Shown here: in pieces, positions 1 through 5,124 of the stretch
Numbering within the stretch: the first letter of the stretch is position 1
How the letters are laid out: each line of letters begins with the position of its first letter
Origin: JAFNAG01 sp964353465
Lineage (GTDB): Bacteria > Acidobacteriota > UBA6911
Reading direction: 5' to 3'
Length of the DNA stretch: 8,126 nt
NCBI GenBank assembly: GCA_964353465.1
Contig: CAYGWQ010000253.1
Location: forward strand, 1-8,126
The notes under the pieces: generated by a model
Told to the model about the DNA's origin: nothing
The model's input: the letters and a program-made list of their open reading frames with translations, nothing else
The model's database searches: none
Program-made: the position numbers and the translations under genes

Positions 1-186
1 AGCAAAAACGAAGAGATTTGTCCCGCAAAATCTTCATGGGGGGTGAACTGTTACCGCAAGAGTTATGATCGCGCCCACCTCCGGATTGACATATCCGGCC
101 TGTCAGCTGCGGAAGCGGCGGAGAAGATGCATCAATCGCTGAATAGCTTCCTGAGTAACAAAACGATGAACAAGCTCAGCCCTTAA
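1..186 (+). CDS. C-terminal end of an unrecognised protein (5' truncated by the window)
   Basis: Frame 1 is open from the first base and ends at TAA 184-186, giving the last 61 residues of a protein whose start lies outside the window. The visible part contains a short hydrophilic stretch (NCYRKSYDRAHLRIDISG) followed by a likely amphipathic helix (SAAEAAEKMHQSLNSFL) and a Lys/Asn-rich tail. I do not recognise the family. The gene ends 17 bases before the 3' end of the decayed helicase on the other strand, so the two are convergent. Codon use is less GC-biased than in the intact genes further right. It could equally be the end of a broken gene, because the neighbouring 800 bases are all debris. 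Confidence 0.55.
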   Translation, partial: SKNEEICPAKSSWGVNCYRKSYDRAHLRIDISGLSAAEAAEKMHQSLNSFLSNKTMNKLSP

Positions 187-202
187 AAGGACAGGCTTGT
201 TC

Positions 203-745
203 CTATTTAACTTCATACCCCAATTTTCTATAGCTGCTATGACGCTTCTGGAACATACGTTTCAGCATCGGCACCTCCAGATCAGCGTAATCATAGATCA
301 TGACTTCGCGTTTTCCGGATCGGCTCCGATGCAAGCCTACCTGCATATTGGGCAATGGCAAGGGCATGCCGCAACCACGGTTTTTCCAAATGCTATGGGA
401 GCCACCAACACGCCAGTGTCATGATCCAGGAGTGCCTGTCCTGCTTCTGCCTGTGATTCTGTGTACACTTTATTGAAATGCATCTGCACACTATCGCAAG
501 CCACCCGGTGGTCATGAATGTCCAAAGAAACGCCCAATGAGTTCATGAGGTCCGCCAATTCTTCAAAGCACCCTCGGGCAGTGCGATGTATTCGGGAAAT
601 ACCTCCGAACAACAGATGATTCTCGGTTTCCCATAGGTCGTCAGGCCCATCGCCGCGCGCGGTGGAATTCAGGATTCGGAAAGGCTGAAAACCGGATGAT
701 GCGGAGTCCTTGTTTACCGATGCACAGTTGATTGACTACGGTACG
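203..745 (-). pseudogene. Decayed superfamily 2 DEAD/DEAH helicase with frameshifts and a large internal deletion
   Basis: Read on the minus strand, four frame segments join into one recognisable helicase. (1) 745-641 gives VVNQLCIGKQGL and IIRFSAFPNPEFHRA. (2) A frame change near 645 gives MGLTTYGKPRIICCSEVF, then PEYIALP. (3) A frame change near 570 gives RGCFEELADLMNSLGVSL and the Walker A region LLDHDTGVLVAPIAFGKTVV (near 384-354). (4) The sequence then jumps to motif VI, IAQYAGRL (356-333), and after one extra base continues as HRSRSGKREVMIYDYADLEV and PMLKRMFQKRHSSYRKLGYE, with a TAG stop at 205-203. Everything between motifs I and VI, including the DEAD/DEAH box, is missing, so the product cannot work. 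From memory this order (LIRLAAFPNPEF, YGKPRII, LPRGC, HDTGVL, FGKT, QYAGRLHR, IYDY) matches the helicases found with archaeo-eukaryotic primases in TOTE-type conflict systems. That subfamily assignment is inference; the helicase identity is firm. Confidence 0.85.
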
Positions 746-867
746 CTGAACACGGCGAGCACCTATCGACGCAACAACGTTCGTCGGCGTAGATCCTGGT
801 CTGCCTATCGGCAAGATACCGTTCCAAGCGACCGTGGCGGCGGTCGTGGCCAGCTTCAAATCCTGAC

Positions 868-989
868 GGAGTTCATATGGTCGCTTGGGCATGCCGATCG
901 CGGCATGTTGACTCTACCTGAGCAACCTGACATACCAGGAGATTGCTGAAATCACCGGGATGCCCGACGTTCAGCTTTTTACCGATTAA
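868..989 (+). pseudogene. Remnant of an ECF-type sigma factor, region 4 (frameshifted)
   Basis: Frame 0 from 915 reads YLSNLTYQEIAEITGMP and stops at TAA 987-989. This closely resembles the start of sigma-70 region 4 in extracytoplasmic-function sigma factors, where YLEGLSYQEIAEITGI leads into the -35-binding helix-turn-helix. The preceding residues lie in frame 2, LTEFIWSLGHADRGMLTL (about 868-916), and fit the stretch just upstream of region 4 if one base was lost or gained near 914. The recognition helix and everything after it are missing and there is no region 2, so this is a fossil. A match of about 25 residues in low-information sequence leaves room for chance. It lies beside the helicase fossil on the opposite strand. 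Confidence 0.42.
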
Positions 990-1292
990 TCCTCGATCTC
1001 CCCCGGATTGAATTCGGGACTGTTCCTGCGCTGCGCGCAGGCCGGCGGAACACGATGGGGATGCGCAAACTGCAATAAGGGCTGCCCTGGGCTGTATTGC
1101 GATTACGGTTTTTCTTGGCGTGCAATCCTTGCTGCCGTAGGCATGGTTTTCCGTCTCATCGGTGTTTCTTTTGTGGGGCGTCGGCGGCAAGCCGCGCCTG
1201 AAACAGGTTTGCGATGGAAGAGGCGATGCTAGGCGCAGATGGATACCAGGGCGCCGTTGGGCCGCCAGCGCCCAAGTAGCTGCTATTTCCGG
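990..1292. other. Gene-poor stretch between the fossils and the first intact gene
   Basis: No reading frame in this stretch resembles a protein I know, and the open frames on both strands have compositions typical of chance (Cys/Arg/Trp-rich). The only structure I see is a hairpin at 1025-1041 with a perfect 7-bp stem, CCTGCGC, TGC loop, GCGCAGG. It has no following T-run, so I do not call it a terminator. The stretch is probably debris continuous with the decayed genes to its left. Confidence 0.5.
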
Positions 1293-1321
1293 TTGCCTTC
1301 AGCGCGATCGCTGGTTAGGAT
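1293..1321 (+). promoter_or_regulatory. Candidate promoter for the 1352-2529 gene pair
   Basis: TTGCCT at 1293-1298 and TAGGAT at 1316-1321 are separated by 17 bases. Each matches 4 of 6 consensus positions of a sigma-70 promoter. The predicted transcript start is near 1328, 24 bases before the preferred ATG. The spacer holds the palindrome GCGATCGC. The evidence is positional and by eye only. Confidence 0.35.
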
Positions 1322-1351
1322 GCGGAGACAAAAGAGGTGAAGAGTCAAAAG

Positions 1352-2107
1352 ATGCAAAAGCAGCGATGTCTACTTGCGACCATGACCGGTGAGCCGTTCC
1401 AGCCCGTGCGGCTTTATTATTCGATCCCGGATCGTTTGTTCGTGGCCAACAAGCTCCGGGCCATGAAGTGCATGCTCGAAGTTCCTCCGGAGCAATGCTG
1501 GCAGTGGCTGTTTCAGGGCGAGGCAGCAGCGCTCCGGTTCCCGGGCGGTTATGACGCCGTACCGAAGGAGAAACGCCCTATCCTCCTCGGCCGGATTCGT
1601 TTTCCGAAAAATGACGGCATGATCCTGCAGACGAATTCGATTCCGCGGGCGATCGAAGGAGCCCGGTTCTTTGGACCGCGTCTCGGGCCCGAGGTCATCG
1701 CCATGCGGTGCCGCGTGGTCAACCGGTGCTTCGCTGCCGATGAGGGCCAGCTTGATGAACTTATGAAGACCCTCGACCGTGACGTCACTGTGATCGAGCC
1801 TCGCGAGGCCGAGGCAGCTGTGAGTCGGGAATTCGCGAGTGTCCGGACGCGGCAGGATGCTGAGCGGGCCGCCGCAGAATTCATGGAGCGGAGGCTAAGG
1901 AGCAAGGAGGACGTCCCCTGGGTTGAAGACTTTCCTCTGGCCCCCGAAGAAGAGACGCCGGAGTTCAGGGAACTGGCGACCACCTTGCACCTGCGCGGGG
2001 TGCGAGCCCTCGAGCACTGGCAGGGCAACACGCACCTGACGCTGGCCGCAATCATCGTGCGGACCATTAAGGAGAACATGCACCGCTCTGGTCACACTCA
2101 AACGTAA
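1352..2107 (+). CDS. Conserved hypothetical protein, about 251 residues
   Basis: The protein is soluble-looking, with no signal peptide or membrane segment. The N-terminal half is the more distinctive part: PFQPVRLYYSIPDRLFVANK, then ECWQWLF-like PEQCWQWLFQGEAAALRF (about residues 45-63), GRIRFPKNDGMILQTNS and AIEGARFFGPRLGPEV. The C-terminal half is charged and helical, with a run of Arg/Glu/Ala around RQDAERAAAEFMERRLR and a Pro/Glu-rich linker. I recall similar proteins of unknown function but no domain name or catalytic motif, so I assign no role. Start choice: ATG 1352 has GAGGTGA at 1334-1340, 11 bases upstream. GTG 1337 (weaker GGAG at 1324-1327) and ATG 1382, where the conserved part seems to begin, are alternatives. 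The next gene starts 35 bases after the stop, on the same strand, so co-transcription is likely. Confidence 0.82.
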   Translation: MQKQRCLLATMTGEPFQPVRLYYSIPDRLFVANKLRAMKCMLEVPPEQCWQWLFQGEAAALRFPGGYDAVPKEKRPILLGRIRFPKNDGMILQTNSIPRAIEGARFFGPRLGPEVIAMRCRVVNRCFAADEGQLDELMKTLDRDVTVIEPREAEAAVSREFASVRTRQDAERAAAEFMERRLRSKEDVPWVEDFPLAPEEETPEFRELATTLHLRGVRALEHWQGNTHLTLAAIIVRTIKENMHRSGHTQT

Positions 2108-2142
2108 CCGCCGGCTCCGCCATCCCTGTCCTGGAGCAAACG

Positions 2143-2529
2143 ATGCAAGAACTGATTCCATCAGAATATCGAGGTTGGTGGAGGATCGTCGAGACTTCAC
2201 GGTGGGTGAGCGACGGGCTCGATCTCCTCGGCCCTGCTTTGATTTCGCTCACAGGTACGGACGACCGCCTGCGGATGCATGCGCTCCTCGCTTATGTCAA
2301 CTGCAAGCCGACCAAGTCCGGCGTGTCGTTCACGTGGAAGGGAGCGTGGGAGTTCGACCAGATGTCGGGCTCCGGCCGGGTGATGCTGGGCAGAGACGGC
2401 CGGCTCAGAGGTGTCATCAAGATCAAGGATGGAGACTCGAGCAATTTCATAGCAGAGCGATCGCTCGAGCCGAACGATCTGATTCCGGATCCCCCGAGCT
2501 ACCGGGACAAGTGGCGAAAGCGCTGGTAG
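2143..2529 (+). CDS. Conserved hypothetical protein, 128 residues
   Basis: This is a compact Trp-rich protein. It begins MQELIPSEYRGWWRIVETS and continues with DLLGPALISLTG (residues 27-38), DDRLRMHALLAYVNCKP (40-56), VSFTWKGAWEFDQMSGSGRV (61-80) and GRLRGVIKIKDGDSSNFIAE. It ends in a basic tail, PDPPSYRDKWRKRW. The alternating beta-like segments (SFTWKGAWEFD, GRVMLGRDGRLRGVIKIKDG, NFIAERS) suggest a small antiparallel beta domain of the kind that reports a modified substrate in lipocalin-like or META-like folds; this is only a shape impression. I recall close relatives with unknown function. The start is supported by GGAG at 2133-2136, six bases before ATG 2143. It is the second gene of a pair with the 1352-2107 gene. 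No signal peptide is seen. Confidence 0.85.
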   Translation: MQELIPSEYRGWWRIVETSRWVSDGLDLLGPALISLTGTDDRLRMHALLAYVNCKPTKSGVSFTWKGAWEFDQMSGSGRVMLGRDGRLRGVIKIKDGDSSNFIAERSLEPNDLIPDPPSYRDKWRKRW

Positions 2530-2585
2530 GTCAAGGCGGCCAGATAGCCTTCCGACCCAAATGGCGCTCAGCACAGCCGCCGCAC

Positions 2586-2610
2586 CTGGAGAATTGACGA
2601 AATTCTCTGG
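2586..2610. terminator. Inverted repeat downstream of 2143-2529, possible terminator
   Basis: GAGAATT (2589-2595) and AATTCTC (2601-2607) form a perfect 7-bp stem with a GACGA loop, extendable outward by two wobble pairs and a C-G pair. It lies 57 bases after the stop codon of the plus-strand pair and 19 bases beyond the end of a minus-strand remnant, between convergent units. No T-run follows directly on either strand, so intrinsic termination is uncertain. Confidence 0.3.
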
Positions 2611-2628
2611 AGCCGAATTATCGTGATA

Positions 2629-2755
2629 TCAGTGGATTATTTTCGGCCTGCCTTCCTCCTCTTCGTCCTCAAACCAGGGTTCGAGCGGCTTCGCTTCAGG
2701 CAGCGGAGGGGAGTAGCGGATCCAATTTCTGAGTTCAGCGACACTGCCGATCCAT
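2629..2755 (-). pseudogene. Small frameshifted gene or remnant, acidic 40-residue product
   Basis: On the minus strand the frame from 2739 to the TGA at 2631-2629 reads AELRNWIRYSPPLPEAK, then PLEPWFEDEEEEGRPKIIH. This Pro/Glu-rich, strongly acidic sequence looks like real coding sequence rather than a shadow. It has no start codon in its own frame before an upstream TAA. An ATG at 2755-2753 in the neighbouring frame (MDRQ) would join it with a one-base change between 2744 and 2739. It lies 29 bases downstream of the antitoxin gene on the same strand and may be a third, broken gene of that operon. I do not recognise the family, and an overprinted non-coding explanation remains possible. Confidence 0.35.
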
Positions 2756-2783
2756 TATTCCGATGCCATCTTTAACCGCAGCA

Positions 2784-3116
2784 TTATGCCGCGGGAACAG
2801 ACTTCCGAGGAAAGAGGAGGCGGACCACATCAGAGTTGGATGCGCCGAGAGCGAGCAGCGTCCGCACAAGAAGGTCCAGCGATACGGAGCGTTCGCCGGC
2901 CTCCATCTTTGCAACCCGTGATTGACTTGATTTGATCGCCTTGGCTACGTCCGCCTGGGTCATTCGGCGCTTCATTCTTTGATTGCGAAGGTTTTCCGCA
3001 AGCCGCAGCTTGATCTCAACGTAAGATTCCTCCTGCTCGGACAGGCCGAGAAACTCTCTCGTGCTGCCGACTTTCCATCCTTTGGCCTCCAGTCGCTTTC
3101 GCTTGTTGCTATGCAT
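2784..3116 (-). CDS. higA: HigA-type antitoxin, XRE-family helix-turn-helix protein
   Basis: This is a 110-residue cytoplasmic DNA-binding protein expected to neutralise the toxin encoded just upstream and to repress their shared promoter. The XRE helix-turn-helix lies at about residues 46-90: an N-terminal helix (LAENLRNQRMKRR), MTQADVAKAIKSSQSRVAKM with the recognition helix SSQSRVAKMEAG, and SVSLDLLVRTLLALGA, the usual end of the fold. The N-terminal segment GWKVGSTREFLGLSEQEESY is the extension typical of HigA-like antitoxins that partner RelE-like toxins. ATG 3116 is chosen over ATG 3122 because AGGAG (3128-3124) stands seven bases upstream of it but only one base from the other. The start overlaps the end of the toxin gene by eight bases, which suggests translational coupling. 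Family assignment is firm; the gene symbol is by analogy. Confidence 0.9.
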   Translation of the reverse strand: MHSNKRKRLEAKGWKVGSTREFLGLSEQEESYVEIKLRLAENLRNQRMKRRMTQADVAKAIKSSQSRVAKMEAGERSVSLDLLVRTLLALGASNSDVVRLLFPRKSVPAA

Positions 3117-3441
3117 CGTCATACTCCTGCAGCCTCTTTCTCGATCGGGCGATCACCGATTTCGTTGTTGTTCGTGATTTCTTGCTGAAGACGTCCACGA
3201 TGACAATGGCGTCAGGATCAACGCGGTAGATTATGCGCCACGTCGCATTGACGTCGACGATCCTCAATTCGTGACAACGTTCGCCGATAGCCGGCATCGG
3301 CCTCGAGTGAGGCATTTCCAGCCTCTGGCCATTCTGCAATTTCCTTAGCAGGAATCCTGCTTCAAGCCTTGCCTCCGCAGAAAACGGAGGGGATTTCACT
3401 TCAGCATGCATCCATACAAGAGGCTTGTCGTTCGGAATCAC
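3109..3441 (-). CDS. higB: HigB-type toxin, RelE/ParE superfamily (phage Gp49-like)
   Basis: The predicted product is a 110-residue ribonuclease-type toxin of the RelE fold. Members of this branch usually cleave mRNA at the ribosome. Diagnostic segments are KPLVWMHAEVKSPPFS (residues 6-21), EARLEAGFLLRKLQNG (23-38), PHSRPMPAIGERCHELRIVD (44-63), WRIIYRVDPDAIVIVDVFSK (68-87) and the C-terminal helix KSVIARSRKRLQEYD. The basic and aromatic residues of the last segments are those usually involved in RNA binding. GTG 3441 is preferred because it begins just before the conserved KPLVW and because a -10 box (TATCAT) ends seven bases upstream, so the transcript would be leaderless. The ATGs at 3459 and 3468 lie inside the promoter palindrome. 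Toxin-first order is typical of higBA loci. The product shows no truncation. Confidence 0.88.
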   Translation of the reverse strand: MIPNDKPLVWMHAEVKSPPFSAEARLEAGFLLRKLQNGQRLEMPHSRPMPAIGERCHELRIVDVNATWRIIYRVDPDAIVIVDVFSKKSRTTTKSVIARSRKRLQEYDDA

Positions 3442-3447
3442 GGCTCT

Positions 3448-3477
3448 ATGATATGTCATATATGACATAAAAGGCAA
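3448..3477 (-). promoter_or_regulatory. Promoter and probable operator of the higBA module
   Basis: On the minus strand TTGCCT (3477-3472) and TATCAT (3453-3448) are spaced by 18 bases. Between and partly under them lies a perfect 18-bp palindrome, TATGTCATATATGACATA, at 3452-3469. A palindrome between the -35 and -10 boxes of a toxin-antitoxin promoter is the classic place for autorepression by the XRE antitoxin. The predicted start of transcription is at 3441, the first base of the toxin GTG. The palindrome is directly visible; the regulatory role is inferred. Confidence 0.65.
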
Positions 3478-3480
3478 GGA

Positions 3481-3672
3481 TCATTTCCTTGCGAGCAAGA
3501 GGAAACTGCGGCGCGGCAGGGTCCCCTTGACGCGTGTGCCAGACGCGATGTGAATCGCGGCTGGCAGGTTGTCGCGACGATGGACGTGATACAGTTCATG
3601 TGGGAGCAGAGCGGGAGCAGCCGCCGTCGTCGTCTCCGCGATGACGGCCGCAGCCGGCGTAAACGGACCAGG
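3481..3672 (-). other. Protein-like open stretch without a start codon, in frame with the preceding gene
   Basis: After the TGA at 3675-3673 the same minus-strand frame stays open for 63 codons to TGA 3483-3481. It reads, in part, PFTPAAAVIAETTTAAAPAL, then LPHELYHVHRRDNLPAAIHI and TRVKGTLPRRSFLLLARK. The Ala/Thr-rich linker followed by a compact domain looks like a protein C-terminus, unlike the Arg/Ser-rich alternative frames. There is no ATG, GTG or TTG before the last few residues. It may be the 3' end of a gene whose start was lost or an extension cut off by a nonsense mutation; chance is also possible. The SSB-like ending of the preceding protein argues that its TGA is the true stop. 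Confidence 0.35.
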
Positions 3673-4227
3673 TCAGAAGGGGATCTCATCGTCGCCGTCG
3701 AATGTGTGCTCCGACCGGTCGCAAACCCCGGACCGCGTTGACCGCGGGGCGGGCGGAACGGGAATTTCCGGCATTTGCGGGATAAACGTGCCTGCTTCGA
3801 GTGCGTCCGCGATCTCGCGCAATTCTCTGCATACCTGGGCCAGCACTTCCGGTGCGATTTTGCCGTGCACGAGCCACCTCTGCAGATCGTCGGCGAGATT
3901 GGCGAGATAGCAGACCAGGTTTTCGACCTGCCCCGTCTGCTCACCCGCCATCTCCAACGCGTCACCTGTGTGTGGCCGGCTCTCACCCTTCGCCCGGCGG
4001 GATCCGTCGGATTCGGGTGCCCCGCCGAAGCGCTTTCGGTAGCACTCCTCGATGAATGCGCCAACCGGGAGCTTCCATCGCTGTTGTGGGCTGGGACGCA
4101 GACCGGGGAGCTTCTTCGGGTTCATACCGAGAGCGCGCGCCATAGCCACCTGGCGCCCGCTGAGTCGGCAGAGCTTCTTCGCGTCCCTCCACGCTGCCTC
4201 GTTGGCCGTCCCTTGTCGCTTTCCCAA
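3673..4227 (-). CDS. Conserved hypothetical protein with an SSB-like C-terminal tip
   Basis: The 184-residue protein has three parts. Residues 10-68 form a conserved block, AAWRDAKKLCRLSGRQVAMA, MNPKKLPGLRPSPQQRWKLP and FIEECYRKRFG, which I recall from widespread small proteins of unknown function. Residues 95-145 are helical and probably coiled (VENLVCYLANLADDLQRWLV, EVLAQVCRELREIADALEAG). A Pro-rich linker (149-162) leads to the end, DGDDEIPF. That end copies the acidic DDDIPF tip by which single-stranded DNA-binding proteins recruit RecO, RecQ, PriA, exonuclease I and others, yet no OB fold is present. Its role is unknown; the tail suggests contact with SSB-interacting proteins. The start is TTG 4227, supported by GGGAGGT at 4241-4235 seven bases upstream. 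It follows the stop of the frameshifted gene by 24 bases, so the two form an operon. Confidence 0.85.
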   Translation of the reverse strand: MGKRQGTANEAAWRDAKKLCRLSGRQVAMARALGMNPKKLPGLRPSPQQRWKLPVGAFIEECYRKRFGGAPESDGSRRAKGESRPHTGDALEMAGEQTGQVENLVCYLANLADDLQRWLVHGKIAPEVLAQVCRELREIADALEAGTFIPQMPEIPVPPAPRSTRSGVCDRSEHTFDGDDEIPF

Positions 4228-4251
4228 AGCCAGTACCTCCCAGGCCCCGAT

Positions 4252-4829
4252 TCACATCAGGTCGAAGAACGCGTCGGTTCCGATCTTTCCCACGAATCGC
4301 CCAACGAGTTCGACGAGCGGTCCGTGCACCAGTGGCCACGACCACCCGCCTTGGCCACGATATGTCATCCGAGGCACGCGTAGTCACCGGAGCCGCAGGG
4401 CACAAACTTCAGGGCCGGTGCGTAGCGGGTACGGGTGGCCAGATGGTCGAGCGCGGGCTCATTCCATCGGATACCTAACCAGCGCGCGTGCTCAGCGTCG
4501 AGAGTCATCAGGACGGAGGACGGCTCAAAGATTACGATCTCGCCGCGCGCGCACTCGACGCGATGATAGCGGAGTTGGCCATGCCGTGCCATCTCCACGC
4601 AAACAATCTCCACGTCTTGCTCAGGTATCTGCGGACCGCGCCGATCGATGCGCCGCACTGAGACAACGCCGTTGATGCCTTCGGTGAACTCGTATCCCTC
4701 CGGCATCGTGTCGAGCCTCCCCTCGCCAGGGGTCTTTGCGACGAAGTAACGCAGTTTGCCGGTCTTGGTACGGCCGGCGTGAAGGTAGTATCGGTCGCCT
4801 CGGCGGTTTGTATAGGAAAGCCCCTTCAC
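4252..4829 (-). pseudogene. Conserved hypothetical gene broken by a one-base frameshift near its 3' end
   Basis: The first frame gives LSYTNRRGDRYYLHAGRTKT (from residue 4), GKLRYFVAKTPGEG, EGINGVVSVRRID, a region around VEMARHGQLRYHRVECARGE, IVIFEP and YAPALKFVPCGSGDY, and then stops at 4367-4365. The other minus-strand frame continues at once with RVPRMTYRGQGGWSWPLVHG and PLVELVGRFVGKIGTDAFFD, ending LM and TGA at 4254-4252. From memory, relatives of this family run GDYA-x-x-RMTYRG-x-GGWSWP without a break, so one base is missing between about 4387 and 4374. The full product would be about 192 residues; its function is unknown. GTG 4829 is preferred because relatives begin at the SYTN segment and a -10 box ends seven bases upstream; TTG 4847 is the longer alternative. 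No slippery heptamer is seen, so I favour mutation or a sequencing error over programmed shifting. Confidence 0.75.
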
Positions 4830-4835
4830 AGCTGC

Positions 4836-4866
4836 ATGATATCCCAAGTGAAATGTCGGTCGTCAA
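4836..4866 (-). promoter_or_regulatory. Candidate promoter giving a leaderless transcript at GTG 4829
   Basis: On the minus strand TTGACG (4866-4861) and TATCAT (4841-4836) are separated by 19 bases; GATATC, two bases earlier, gives 17. The -10 box is followed by six bases and then GTG 4829, so the predicted first transcribed base is the start codon. The same TATCAT-N6-GTG layout occurs at the toxin gene. Confidence 0.45.
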
Positions 4867-5124
4867 GTAACTTGGGCCGGCCATGATCGAAACCGGCGGA
4901 GAGCGGATCCAGCCGCCATCCTCCGCTTTCCATGATCCCCGAGCCGACGTCAAGCCATGACGCGCGGCAGCTCCCGATTCTGATGCCCAGGGCGCCATTA
5001 CGACGCCAGCAGACCCCGGATTCCCCGTGCCTTCAGTGCTCCGGCAGGTTCAGATGTTGTGTTTGCATTATATTATTGCACAACGTGGTATCTTCTGATA
5101 CAAAGGTGCCCGTCGGAGGTGCCT
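4867..5124. other. Divergent intergenic region upstream of the TPR gene
   Basis: No coding frame is convincing here. Near the right end there is an AT-rich patch (about 5062-5078) with GTTGTG (5056-5061) and CACAAC (5079-5084) as flanking inverted arms, and a second small inverted repeat, GTATC (5088-5092) and GATAC (5097-5101). These lie just before the TPR gene and could be operator or promoter elements. No -35/-10 pair there is good enough to name. The remainder is GC-rich and featureless to my eye. Confidence 0.4.

Noticed and set aside
1549..2079. Minus-strand frame of 176 codons opposite the 1352-2107 gene
   Set aside because: Its Ser/Arg-rich composition and absence of recognisable motifs mark it as a shadow of the plus-strand gene.
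3673..3675. TGA recoding (selenocysteine or readthrough) joining the SSB-tip gene to the open stretch behind it
   Set aside because: No selenocysteine insertion element is evident just after the TGA, and the protein before it ends in a motif that functions as a C-terminus.
3456..4064. Minus-strand frame of 202 codons overlapping the SSB-tip gene
   Set aside because: It is low-complexity Arg/Ser/Cys sequence in an alternative frame, overlapping a conserved gene that has its own strong ribosome-binding site.
4365..4400. Programmed ribosomal frameshift in the SYTN-type gene
   Set aside because: The bases around the frame change contain no slippery heptamer, and the loss of one base relative to the expected protein is explained more simply by mutation or sequencing error.
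5059..5124. Longer TPR protein starting at GTG 5059
   Set aside because: There is no ribosome-binding site before it. The extra 22 residues look like translated non-coding sequence, and GGAGGT stands directly before ATG 5125.
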